Below are positions 8,163 through 15,703 of a DNA stretch of 64,000 nucleotides, in pieces. The position numbers were made by a program, and so were the translations under genes. This stretch comes from Prochlorococcus sp. AG-347-J06 (lineage in GTDB: Bacteria > Cyanobacteriota > Cyanobacteriia > PCC-6307 > Cyanobiaceae), in contig QCBT01000002.1 in NCBI GenBank assembly GCA_003281525.1, positions 62,001 to 126,000 on the forward strand, given 5' to 3'. How positions within the stretch are numbered: position 1 is the first letter of the stretch; each line of letters opens with the position of its first letter. The notes under the pieces were generated by a model. That model was not told where the DNA came from and ran no database searches. It saw only the letters and a program-made list of their open reading frames with translations.

Positions 8163-8181
8163 GTGGCACAAAAGTGGCAAA
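8163..8181 (+). repeat. GTGGCACA-type iteron pair, right
   Basis: GTGGCACA at 8163 and GTGGCAAA at 8174 repeat with an 11-base period about 50 bases before the 58-bp tRNA-derived repeat. They mirror the left pair in sequence and in position near an element end. The word is rare in this AT-rich window. Confidence 0.45.
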
Positions 8182-8232
8182 ATTGTTTCATTAAAACGAC
8201 TAAATGCTTTGATATAACTAAGGATCATCTAA

Positions 8233-8290
8233 TCTTGAAAACTAGCGTGTCTGCAAGGGCACCGTGGGTTCGAATCCCACCCCCTCCGTT
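8233..8290 (+). repeat. perfect 58-bp copy of the tRNA-Ser 3' half (att-like repeat)
   Basis: Identical to 7350-7407, running from the anticodon loop through the variable arm, T arm and acceptor 3' strand plus two flanking bases. It lacks a D arm and 5' acceptor strand, so it is not a functional tRNA. The four bases TCTA before it also match, with one mismatch between. It is most simply the original tRNA 3' half displaced by integration. Confidence 0.9.
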
Positions 8291-8327
8291 CTAATAAAAT
8301 AGCAACTGAAATTCAACCGAATATTTA

Positions 8328-8349
8328 AACGCCCTTTTGGTACGTTTTT
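8328..8349 (+). terminator. terminator after the displaced tRNA 3' half
   Basis: AACG-c-CC-TTTT-GG-ta-CGTT followed by further T residues, 38 bases after the relic. It may be the original tRNA-Ser terminator left behind when the element integrated. Confidence 0.5.
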
Positions 8350-8373
8350 GTTAGGCTTAGTTTTATTTGAACT

Positions 8374-8574
8374 ATGAGTAAAGGATTCGCAACAGATAAT
8401 TTGATATCCAAAAAATCGAAAAAAAAAGTTATTTCAAATCAACCTCAAGGAAGATTAATATCTTGGTCTCCTTGGCCACCAGCAAATTTTCAGACAAGAT
8501 ATCCTGCTTTCCCTTTTGTTCTTACAATATTGATTATTGTTATTGGGCAATGGTATATTTCTCTACTAAGGTAA
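8374..8574 (+). CDS. small single-pass membrane protein, 66 aa
   Basis: A basic, polar N-terminal half (SKKSKKKV) followed by a Trp/Pro-rich stretch (SWSPWPPANFQTRYP) and one C-terminal hydrophobic helix near residues 46-63 (FPFVLTILIIVIGQWYISL). The arrangement suggests a cytoplasmic or stromal domain anchored in a membrane. I do not recognise a family. It is the first gene beyond the tRNA-derived repeat and so probably belongs to the conserved flank rather than to the element. Confidence 0.55.
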   Translation: MSKGFATDNLISKKSKKKVISNQPQGRLISWSPWPPANFQTRYPAFPFVLTILIIVIGQWYISLLR

Positions 8575-8628
8575 TCTGAACTGGGTTTTTTATTTAAATT
8601 TTAGATAATTTTTATTTGAGATTTTATT

Positions 8629-9213
8629 TTGTTTTTTTCAATTTTATTATTAGCCCATTTTCAAGCGGCAATTATCCCAATATTATTAGGTATTAGATCG
8701 ATCAATAAATTTAAACATATAAGCAAAAACAAATTAATACCTTTAGGTTTTATTTTTTTAGGATTAGCATCAATCTCTGAGATGATAGATCATACCCAAA
8801 CATCTTGGATTTATGTAGATCATTCCTCTTTATTTAATTGGTTATTTTATTCTTTCCTATCTTTAGGACTAACATGTTTATCAACATCAGTTATAAAAAA
8901 TAAATTTATTCAAACAACTAACTTTTGCATTTCTTTATGTTCAATAATCTCATATTTTTTATTTGATAAAACTACTGCTCTTCTTTTTCAAGTAATAATA
9001 AGTATCTTTCTAATTATAAATTGGCAAAGAGTTTTTAAAGATTGGCTTTTTATCCTTTACCCAATATTTGGAATTTTTTTTACGACTCTCTTTGGAACAA
9101 GGCTATCAATTAGTGGTGATCAATTTTGGCATGTTTTAATAGGCCCATCTGGAACAATTAGCGTTCTAACCTTTTATTTAGTGTTGAAGAGATCGAACAA
9201 AAAAATTACTTAA
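8629..9213 (+). CDS. multi-pass membrane protein, unknown
   Basis: A 194-residue protein with about six hydrophobic segments spread along its length, starting at a TTG (8629). The N-terminus MFFSILLLAHFQAAIIPILLG is itself a membrane helix. Two adjacent stretches, EMIDHTQTSWIYVDHSSLF and later SGDQFWHVLIGPSG, hold His and Asp residues that could bind metal or heme, but I recognise no family. It is followed after seven bases by a small secreted protein, so the two probably form an operon. Confidence 0.55.
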   Translation: MFFSILLLAHFQAAIIPILLGIRSINKFKHISKNKLIPLGFIFLGLASISEMIDHTQTSWIYVDHSSLFNWLFYSFLSLGLTCLSTSVIKNKFIQTTNFCISLCSIISYFLFDKTTALLFQVIISIFLIINWQRVFKDWLFILYPIFGIFFTTLFGTRLSISGDQFWHVLIGPSGTISVLTFYLVLKRSNKKIT

Positions 9214-9220
9214 GATTCTT

Positions 9221-9550
9221 ATGAAAATATTTGTATTTACAAGTTTTATAGTGTGCTTAGTCACAATAATCTATCCCATTGAAATTTTTGCTGATACGGC
9301 ACTTGATGTTTATATGAATGATTTTTATTCTAAATCTAATGAAGCTACTAGGATTCTTAAAGAAATCGAGGATACTTTAAAAGAGGGATCAAGAAAAAAA
9401 GTATGCTCCAGGCAAAGAGAGGCCGCAAGATTAGGCATATTAGCTAATAAATCATTAATTAAAGCTTTTGAGATAGAGGGCGCTATTCCACCAATGCAAG
9501 CAATAAAGGCGAGTCAACAAAGATGGGAATCTATATTGAATGAGTGCTGA
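9221..9550 (+). CDS. small secreted protein, 109 aa
   Basis: Begins with a typical signal peptide (MKIFVFTSFIVCLVTII, cleavage probably near IFADT). The mature part of about 84 residues is helical and charged and ends in Cys; a second Cys lies in KKVCSRQREAARLG. It is likely exported to the periplasm or thylakoid lumen. It starts seven bases after the upstream membrane protein gene. No family recognised. Confidence 0.55.
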   Translation: MKIFVFTSFIVCLVTIIYPIEIFADTALDVYMNDFYSKSNEATRILKEIEDTLKEGSRKKVCSRQREAARLGILANKSLIKAFEIEGAIPPMQAIKASQQRWESILNEC

Positions 9551-9577
9551 TGAAAGTCAGTAAATCTATAAATCTTT

Positions 9578-10012
9578 TTAAATTTGCATTCTTACAGATT
9601 TACTAATTAAGGGTATTTCAGGTTCAACTCCAAAAATACATTGAGATATTGAATAAATAAAAATACATAGTGTAAAAATAAAAATAATTGAGCCTAATTC
9701 AAGTATGGGAAATATTCTCAAGAGATATGAAATTATTATCAACCCAATATCAATAAGTAATGCTTGGCATGCGTTATATCTAACGAAATAAGGAACTTTT
9801 GGATTTCTTGCTAATCCAGCGAACAAAATTATAAATAATAAAAAACTACCAAAAGGCAAAGATTTTTCAATTATTGCTATTGGGAAAGTAAGAAATAATA
9901 GTATTTTTAAAAAAGAATATTTATAGAACAAATAATAACCAAAAGGTATTGAGGCCTTTAACGGCAAAGTATACAAAAATACTGATGAAAGTCTCTGGAA
10001 TATCTGATTCAA
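9578..10012 (-). CDS. Tic20 family membrane protein
   Basis: A 144-residue, four-helix membrane protein whose core RNPKVPYFVRYNACQALLID is the hallmark of the Tic20/Ycf60 family. In chloroplasts Tic20 is part of the inner-envelope protein translocon; the role in cyanobacteria is unclear. Length and topology fit the family. It lies alone, convergent with the small secreted protein gene. Confidence 0.8.
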   Translation of the reverse strand: MNQIFQRLSSVFLYTLPLKASIPFGYYLFYKYSFLKILLFLTFPIAIIEKSLPFGSFLLFIILFAGLARNPKVPYFVRYNACQALLIDIGLIIISYLLRIFPILELGSIIFIFTLCIFIYSISQCIFGVEPEIPLISKSVRMQI

Positions 10013-10144
10013 TATTTTTTAGTATTTAATATATTTATTTTAACCTAATATTTCTGAACTTAATTAAAGAGTTAGAATCGAAAATATCATCTTTGGCATA
10101 TTGTTATTGAATATTAGATAATTGATTAAGGTTCATAATTCAAA

Positions 10145-10534
10145 ATGCGTATCCTACATACAATGTTGAGAGTTGGAGATTTAGATAAATCCATTGATTT
10201 CTACGTCAACAGATTAGGAATGGATTTATTAAGAAAAAAGGATTACCCACATGGAAAGTTCACTTTGGCATTTGTTGGTTATGGTTCAGAAAAAGAAAAC
10301 ACAGTCATTGAATTAACTTATAACTGGGACAAAAAGTCAGAAGATTATGAGCTTGGAGACAAATATGGTCATATAGCTATTGGAGTAAAAGATATTCATG
10401 TTATTTGTCAAGGATTAGAAAATAATGGTTGTAAAGTAACAACTAAACCTAAAACAATGAAAAACAGTACTACTGTCCTAGCTTTTATTGAGGATCCTGA
10501 TGGATATAAAATTGAACTTATTGAAAGAGATTAA
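10145..10534 (+). CDS. gloA: lactoylglutathione lyase (glyoxalase I)
   Basis: Converts the hemithioacetal of methylglyoxal and glutathione to S-lactoylglutathione. The 129-residue sequence is a full-length vicinal-oxygen-chelate protein: [20 protein letters not shown] with the first metal His, VIELTYNWD with Glu, [11 protein letters not shown] with the second His, and [14 protein letters not shown] with the last Glu. All four expected metal ligands are present. The enzyme is cytoplasmic. Confidence 0.93.
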   Translation: MRILHTMLRVGDLDKSIDFYVNRLGMDLLRKKDYPHGKFTLAFVGYGSEKENTVIELTYNWDKKSEDYELGDKYGHIAIGVKDIHVICQGLENNGCKVTTKPKTMKNSTTVLAFIEDPDGYKIELIERD

Positions 10535-10731
10535 AAGTTTAGAAGTTTTTAAAATAAACAAATAACTAAATTTTAAAAGATTGAATTATCAAAAATATCG
10601 TTTTCAATTAGCGAAAAAATACCTCTAAGATCACATTGGATAGATTCTGCAGTTTCAATTATTGTAAAAGGTTATTTCTAAGATGAGGAATTATTAAAAA
10701 TAAAATTAAAATATTATGCAATCTGTACTAA

Positions 10732-10765
10732 ATCTATTTAGACTTTATAGACAATCTATATAGAT
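10732..10765 (+). promoter_or_regulatory. paired palindromic operator candidate
   Basis: ATCTATTTAGAC at 10732-10743 and the perfect 12-bp palindrome ATCTATATAGAT at 10754-10765 lie with a 22-base offset (about two helical turns), 31 bases upstream of a gene for a ribbon-helix-helix protein. Such proteins usually bind short tandem palindromes and autoregulate, so this may be its operator. The sequence is AT-rich, so chance occurrence is possible. Confidence 0.45.
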
Positions 10766-10796
10766 TTATATATCATAGAATTATCGCATAAAGCTT

Positions 10797-11294
10797 ATGC
10801 CTAGTAATTGGTCAAAAATAAGAGATGAATGGCTTGATAGAACCGCGGTTGCGAAAGATGATGCTAAATGGGCATTAGAAGCTTTAATTAATTCTGAAGA
10901 AGAGTTATTTGAAATAGAAAAAAAATTAAAAAATAAAGAGGACGCTATAAGCCAAGTAAAATTTTTGAAGAAAAAGGTTAAAGAAACTATTTCCTCTAAA
11001 GAAATTAGTCTTGATGATATTGCATTAAATACTTCAAATTCAAACAAAGTACAGATCTCAGTACCATCAAATCTTACTTATCTTTTAAAAGTTTGGGCCG
11101 CAGCAGAAGGAAGAGATCTATCAAGTGTTGCTTTTCAATGCTTAGAAACCGGTATTAGGGAAATGAAAAGCAAAGGTTCAATACCTTCAATAGCAGTAAA
11201 TAGATATGACTCGGCCTGTCAAAAGAGGATTGCACTAGCAGAAGTAAACAATCTATTGGAGAAATACGAATTAGCTCAGGATGAAATCAAATAA
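10797..11294 (+). CDS. ribbon-helix-helix domain protein with N-terminal coiled coil
   Basis: A 165-residue protein. Residues about 30-70 are strongly charged and probably coiled coil. Residues about 84-122 (NKVQISVPSNLTYLLKVWAA onward to LETGIREM) fit a CopG/Arc-like ribbon-helix-helix fold: one strand with alternating residues, then two helices separated by GRDLS. A helical tail follows. It is probably DNA-binding, possibly an antitoxin-like autoregulator, because it is followed after two bases by a GIY-YIG-like gene and preceded by paired palindromes. The assignment rests on pattern only. Confidence 0.55.
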   Translation: MPSNWSKIRDEWLDRTAVAKDDAKWALEALINSEEELFEIEKKLKNKEDAISQVKFLKKKVKETISSKEISLDDIALNTSNSNKVQISVPSNLTYLLKVWAAAEGRDLSSVAFQCLETGIREMKSKGSIPSIAVNRYDSACQKRIALAEVNNLLEKYELAQDEIK

Positions 11295-11296
11295 TT

Positions 11297-11689
11297 ATGA
11301 ATAACAGAAAAATCATTAAAGGATACAAAACATTAATATCATCAAGATTTAATGTAGATACTTCTGTAGATAAATTCAAAGATGGAATAATTTATACTCT
11401 TTATTCTGATGAATTTAATTCACTTAAAGTTGGTTTTGCTGAAAATGATAACGTTCTAGAAAAAAAATTATCAAGTGAAGCATTGATATTATTGGATATG
11501 AAAAAAGGCAAAAAGAAAGATCTATGTTTATTAATAACCACTCTAAAAGAACTTGGCATCAAAAATTCAGACAATTTTTATTTCAAATACTCAGGTTCTT
11601 TAATGAAACATTTATCTACTTTAGGTTGGCCTATTGGAAGTTCACTTTATAAACCAAGAAAGATTAAAAAAGAACTTCTATGTGCATAA
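11297..11689 (+). CDS. hypothetical protein, possibly divergent GIY-YIG/T5orf172-like
   Basis: A 130-residue protein starting two bases after the RHH gene, so almost certainly translationally coupled. GIIYTLYSDEFNSLKVGFAE resembles the paired strands and K/R-x-G-x core of T5orf172-type GIY-YIG domains. The expected catalytic Arg and Glu are not clear, so it may be inactive or unrelated. The C-terminal GWPIGSSLYKPRKIKKELL is basic. Together with the upstream gene it could form a regulator/effector pair. Function unknown. Confidence 0.5.
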   Translation: MNNRKIIKGYKTLISSRFNVDTSVDKFKDGIIYTLYSDEFNSLKVGFAENDNVLEKKLSSEALILLDMKKGKKKDLCLLITTLKELGIKNSDNFYFKYSGSLMKHLSTLGWPIGSSLYKPRKIKKELLCA

Positions 11690-11691
11690 AT

Positions 11692-12165
11692 TTAAATGTA
11701 ATCGCAATCTAAAGTTTCTCTGGTTTCTCTATTTGTAATTGGATTAGTTCCAGTAGCACTTTCACAAAATTTCCTAATAATATCTTTTGGCAAAAAAACA
11801 TTTGTGAAGTCTGCGCCTTGTATATTTACATTTTCAAACTGGGTACTATAAGCAAAAGAATCCTCCAAGTTAGTATTTGATAAATCTGTTCCATCTAAAA
11901 CAGCTGAGTCTAAAGTTACTTCTCTTAAGTTGGAGTTACTTAAATTAGTATCTTTCAATTTCGCTCCATAAAGAGTCGCATTTTGGAGCTCACAACCTGA
12001 CAAATTTGCGTCTTGTAAATCAGTCAAATAGAAAGTTGCTCCTCTTAAATCAGATCCAGAAAAATCAGCCCCTACCAAAGATTGTTTACCATAATCCAAC
12101 GCAGCGAAGCTTTTAGAAGGGAGTGTTAAAAAAACTATTAAAAAAGTTAAAATTATAAATCTCAT
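11692..12165 (-). CDS. exported pentapeptide-repeat protein
   Basis: Signal peptide (MRFIILTFLIVFLTLPSKSFA) followed by about 15 pentapeptide repeats of the A(D/N)LxX type (GADFSGSDLRGATFYLTDLQ and onward) that fold as a right-handed quadrilateral beta-helix. A short C-terminal region holds two Cys (KFCES, LDCDY) that could form a disulfide. This resembles the lumenal pentapeptide proteins of thylakoids. Partner unknown. Convergent with the RHH/GIY-YIG-like operon, two bases apart. Confidence 0.85.
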   Translation of the reverse strand: MRFIILTFLIVFLTLPSKSFAALDYGKQSLVGADFSGSDLRGATFYLTDLQDANLSGCELQNATLYGAKLKDTNLSNSNLREVTLDSAVLDGTDLSNTNLEDSFAYSTQFENVNIQGADFTNVFLPKDIIRKFCESATGTNPITNRETRETLDCDYI

Positions 12166-12272
12166 TTGTTTGAGTAGTATTTCAACAAATTCTAACTTCT
12201 TAAGCTGAAATCTAAAAATTAATAATTTACTGAATGCTATATTTATTGAAATAGCAAATCACGAAATAGGTT

Positions 12273-13913
12273 TTGGATATAAGTCCTTATGATGCAGTTG
12301 TTGTTGGTTCTGGAGCTACAGGAGGAATAGCAGCACTTACATTGGCAGAACAAGGGATCAAAGTTTTAGTAATAGAAGCAGGGCCTCAAGTTAAAAGGCA
12401 TGAAGCTAGTAATCATGAGCCAAAAAGTACATTAAAAAGATTATCAGGAGTTTTAACAAAAAAACATGCCAATCAATGCCAACATCCTGGTTATTGGAAA
12501 AATAATCCTGACTTATATTCAAATGAATTGAAGCATCCTTATGACTTTCCAAAAAATAAGCCATTTCTTTGGACCCAAGGTAAACAATATGGGGGGAGAA
12601 CATTAACTTGGGGAGGTATAACATTAAGACTTTCCTCAGAAGACTTTCATCCAGCTAAAAAAGACGGATTCGGACCAAACTGGCCTATTTCATACGATGA
12701 ACTATCCCCTCACTATGATTTCATTGAAAATTTCTGCGGCATATATGGACGAAAAGATGACATTAAAGAAGTTCCAAACGGTAAATATATTGGTGAAATA
12801 CCTCTTACAGAAAACGAAAAAGTTTTTGGCAGCAAAGTAAAATCAAAATTAAACTATCCATTTATCCAATCAAGAGGATTTGACCGTAATTCATCAGTAA
12901 AAGAAAAAAAATGGCCCAAGTCCTCTAGCTTAGGAAGCTCTTTAAAAAAAGCTTTAGATACTGGAAATGTACAAATAATCTCAAACTACCTAGTGGAGTC
13001 TTTTGAGATTAACAAGGCAACAGAGCTTGCCTCAAAACTAACGATCGTAAACCTAGAAAATGGACAAAAAGAAGTATTGAATTGTGATTTAATTCTTCTC
13101 TGCGCATCAACAATTTCAACGCTGAGAATACTCCTTAACTCAGAATACAAATCAAATTCCTCAGGGTTTAAAGATAATTCTGGAAAATTAGGCAAATACC
13201 TCATGGATCATATATCTATCTGTAGATTTTTTTCAGTCCCAAAAACAAAACCCTCAGATAAACCAGTAGATAATCCCCCCGATCTTTCTGGAGCAGGCAG
13301 CTTCTTTATTCCATTTGGTTCAAATTTACCAGAAATTGACGAATTGAATTTCCATAGAGGTTATGGAATCTGGGGGGCAATTGATAGATTAGGAATACCT
13401 AAATTTTTGCAAAAAGACAAAAACAAATCCATTGGCTTTCTTATCGCTCATGGGGAGGTCCTTCCTAGAGAGAAAAACTCAGTTTCTCTCTCAAAAAAAA
13501 CAGATGAATGGGGTATTCCAATTCCCTACATAGAATTCGAATGGAGCGAGAATGAGTTAAATATGGCAAAACATATGGAAAACACAATACAAAAATCAAT
13601 TAAAGCTGCGAATGGAGAACTGAAAAATATTGATGAACTAATGAATATCCCATTGGGGAGTTTATTTACAAAAAATTTGATCGCACTTTCAAATAGTCCT
13701 CCTCCTCCTGGATATTATATTCATGAAGTAGGAGGAGCACCAATGGGGATAAATGAAGAAAATAGCGTTGTTGATAAATTTAATAGATTATGGAAATGCA
13801 AGAATGTGCTTGTACTGGATGGATCATGCTGGCCTACATCATCTTGGCAAAGCCCCACACTTACAATGATGGCTTTGAGTAGAAGAGCCTGTTTAAATAT
13901 TAAAAAGACTTAG
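12273..13913 (+). CDS. GMC-family FAD-dependent oxidoreductase
   Basis: A 546-residue flavoprotein starting at TTG. The N-terminal FAD-binding motif is VVVGSGATGGIAALTLAEQG with the ribose-binding Glu in VIEAGP. A GGRTLTWGG stretch corresponds to the GMC signature, HEVGGAPMG carries the active-site His, and the C-terminal VLDGSCWPTSSWQSPTLTMM replaces the usual DxSvfPt..NP block. It probably oxidises an alcohol or sugar; the substrate is not readable. Its 3' end overlaps the convergent DUF2811-like gene by 14 bases. Confidence 0.85.
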   Translation: MDISPYDAVVVGSGATGGIAALTLAEQGIKVLVIEAGPQVKRHEASNHEPKSTLKRLSGVLTKKHANQCQHPGYWKNNPDLYSNELKHPYDFPKNKPFLWTQGKQYGGRTLTWGGITLRLSSEDFHPAKKDGFGPNWPISYDELSPHYDFIENFCGIYGRKDDIKEVPNGKYIGEIPLTENEKVFGSKVKSKLNYPFIQSRGFDRNSSVKEKKWPKSSSLGSSLKKALDTGNVQIISNYLVESFEINKATELASKLTIVNLENGQKEVLNCDLILLCASTISTLRILLNSEYKSNSSGFKDNSGKLGKYLMDHISICRFFSVPKTKPSDKPVDNPPDLSGAGSFFIPFGSNLPEIDELNFHRGYGIWGAIDRLGIPKFLQKDKNKSIGFLIAHGEVLPREKNSVSLSKKTDEWGIPIPYIEFEWSENELNMAKHMENTIQKSIKAANGELKNIDELMNIPLGSLFTKNLIALSNSPPPPGYYIHEVGGAPMGINEENSVVDKFNRLWKCKNVLVLDGSCWPTSSWQSPTLTMMALSRRACLNIKKT

Positions 13914-14181
13914 AAGGTGTAAATAATTGATTTAAATAAATTTCTGAGACAGAATTATCTGTACATCCGTTTTGAATGAGAAAAGTAGCTAATGCTGAAT
14001 TTATAAGCTTATATTGATCCCAAGTCGGGTTACTTAATACGAAATCTTTCATAGTGTTATAAAGAGTTTCTGAAAGCTCTGTTTCTAATGAGACTTTATT
14101 TGAAGAGCACTCCACGAGTTTCTTATCAGTTAAATTTGTTTGGTTGATTTGATCCATAAATGTATTTTTTCTCTTCAACAA
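13900..14181 (-). CDS. DUF2811-like protein
   Basis: A 93-residue protein whose core VSLETELSETLYNTMKDFVL and following WDQYKLINSALATFLIQNGC match the cyanobacterial DUF2811 pattern as I remember it. The first 25-30 residues are variable, and the internal ATG giving MDQINQTN is an equally likely start. Small and soluble, with no known role. Convergent with the GMC oxidoreductase. Confidence 0.65.
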   Translation of the reverse strand: MLKRKNTFMDQINQTNLTDKKLVECSSNKVSLETELSETLYNTMKDFVLSNPTWDQYKLINSALATFLIQNGCTDNSVSEIYLNQLFTPSKSF

Positions 14182-14537
14182 TAATGATATTTTTCTCTAA
14201 AAATATCAAGAAAAATCTTCTGGTAAACTTTTCAAATTATCAAATAAGACTCATGTTATAAGTGCGTTTTTAAAAAACTTCTTTTTCAAATAAGGAAATT
14301 GAATAGATCTTAAAAAAAAGTCAACAATAATGTTGAAGTCCTGTTTTTTTTGAAAAATACTGCCATTTCTAATCCAGTGTGGATTTGGACGTGGAAAACA
14401 ACCTGCAAATTGTGGAAAATCTAGCTCAAAATACTTTCACGATTTTATATTAAGAATACTTATATATACTGAGTCTATTAAGACTAAGCCGAGAAAGAGA
14501 CAGGTGATTCATTGATTTCAACGGATTTTCTTAAGAT
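14182..14537. other. 356-base gene-free region with DnaA-box-like cluster
   Basis: No ORF is convincing. Near 14311-14340 a small hairpin CAACA-ataa-TGTTG is followed shortly by a T-run and could be a weak terminator on the + strand. At 14378-14419 there are three spaced TGTGGAAAA-like nonamers (TGTGGATTT, CGTGGAAAA, TGTGGAAAA); the last is the exact complement of the cyanobacterial DnaA box TTTTCCACA. The rest is AT-rich without recognisable structure. Confidence 0.4.
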
Positions 14538-15662
14538 TTAGTCTTTATTAGGCAAGCGAAGCGTGACAGGTCCTAAAGGATGTTTTGAATTTGGATAAAC
14601 ACTATGGTGATGGTGATTATGTTCATGTTGATGAGCCTCTACATGTTCATGTTCTAAGTAATCACCTCCTCCTGTATCTGATTTTTCTTGATTATGAGTT
14701 GGTATTTGATTTTGTACTTCACAAGCACCATTACATTCAGGATCACATAGATCACAGCTGATACCCAAGCCCTCTACATGGTCATGATGACTTTCTTGGA
14801 CCATTCCAACTTCTTTTTCAAAGCCAAATAAATTTGATCTATATTTACAAGTTGAGCAATTCATAAAATTATTACCTTCATTATTAAGAATCTCTTCAAT
14901 CCTTTCTACAAAAGTGTCGACCACATAAGACTGTGACGAAAGATATTTTGCATGTATAAATGAAATATTTGGATTATTAATCGCAACTAAATCACTTTGC
15001 CTTTTTATTCTTGTAACAAGGACACCTGAGAAAAGGAAATAAGGGAAAACAATTATATTTTTATAACCAAGTCTCACAACATTTTTCAAGCCAGGTTCAA
15101 CAAGGGGGAAAGTTACTCCAGAAAAAACTGTTTCCCCCCATCCTAAACCAATGCCCTCTACGATCATTCTCGTAATTTTTGAAACATTGGAATTCGCATC
15201 TGGGTCAGAAGAGCCTCTACCCACAACAACTAATAACGATTCTTCGGGTTTGAGCATATTATTTTGCTTAAATACATCTTTTACTCTTTCACAAGCTGCA
15301 CTAATCATTAAATTATTAATACCTAATTCCCTTCCATAAATTATTTCAATTCCTGTTTTACTTGAATAATTCATAAGCAGGCTAGGTATATCATTTTTTA
15401 CATGTCCAGCAGCGAAAAGCATTGCAGGTATTGCAATTACTTTTTTTATAGAAAGATCTTTTAACTTGTCTAAAGCATCAACAATCGAAGGTTTAGCAAA
15501 TTCCAAGAAACCATATTCAACTAAAAAGTTTGGATATCTTTTTTGGATGAAATTAGTTAATTCTTGAAATTCAGTAATGGCTAGTTTATTTCTACTCCCA
15601 TGTCCACAGATAAGTATCGCGACTTGATTATTTAACTTCAAATCTAAATTATCCAAATTCAA
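14538..15662 (-). CDS. cbiX: sirohydrochlorin cobalt/ferrochelatase with His-rich tail
   Basis: Inserts a metal into sirohydrochlorin for cobalamin or siroheme. Two CbiX-type domains are visible: VAILICGHGSRNKLAITEF with the catalytic His, and LLVVVGRGSSDPDANSN with FSGVTFPLVEPGL. After them comes a Cys-rich stretch (CSTCKY, CDLCDPECNGAC) and a C-terminal metal-binding tail HQHEHNHHHH. The track starts at 15737 (MELQASYYYF), but that would overlap the divergent flavoprotein gene by 34 bases, so I favour a TTG at 15662 (LNLDNLDLKLNNQ); the exact start is unsure. Cobalamin made through this step would feed NrdJ. Confidence 0.85.
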   Translation of the reverse strand: MNLDNLDLKLNNQVAILICGHGSRNKLAITEFQELTNFIQKRYPNFLVEYGFLEFAKPSIVDALDKLKDLSIKKVIAIPAMLFAAGHVKNDIPSLLMNYSSKTGIEIIYGRELGINNLMISAACERVKDVFKQNNMLKPEESLLVVVGRGSSDPDANSNVSKITRMIVEGIGLGWGETVFSGVTFPLVEPGLKNVVRLGYKNIIVFPYFLFSGVLVTRIKRQSDLVAINNPNISFIHAKYLSSQSYVVDTFVERIEEILNNEGNNFMNCSTCKYRSNLFGFEKEVGMVQESHHDHVEGLGISCDLCDPECNGACEVQNQIPTHNQEKSDTGGGDYLEHEHVEAHQHEHNHHHHSVYPNSKHPLGPVTLRLPNKD

Positions 15663-15703
15663 ATTATTACTTATACCATAATAGTAAAGAACAATATTAT
15701 GTA

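Larger units (their letters stand above)
7408..8290 (+). mobile_element. putative mini integrated element at tRNA-Ser, about 0.88 kb
   Basis: Bases 7350-7407 (tRNA anticodon loop to two bases past its 3' end) are repeated perfectly as 58 bases at 8233-8290. The 883-base repeat offset encloses one ORF and GTGGCACA-type repeats just inside each end. This is the classical footprint of tyrosine-recombinase integration into a tRNA, with the tRNA 3' half restored by the element. No recombinase gene fits in this space, so it is either a deletion remnant or a non-autonomous cargo element, comparable in position to the tRNA-associated tycheposons reported for Prochlorococcus. Confidence 0.7.

Noticed and set aside
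8233-8290. Third tRNA-Ser gene
   Set aside because: Begins at the anticodon loop; D arm and 5' acceptor strand are absent. It is an att-like repeat.
14378-14419. Chromosomal replication origin
   Set aside because: Only three nonamers, no dnaA or dnaN nearby and no clear AT-rich unwinding repeats beyond the general AT background.
14387-14420. Yfr2-type ncRNA from the paired GTGGAAAA words
   Set aside because: The Yfr2 loop motif as I recall it is GGAAACA; here the words are GGAAAACA and GGAAAAT and no clear enclosing stem was seen.
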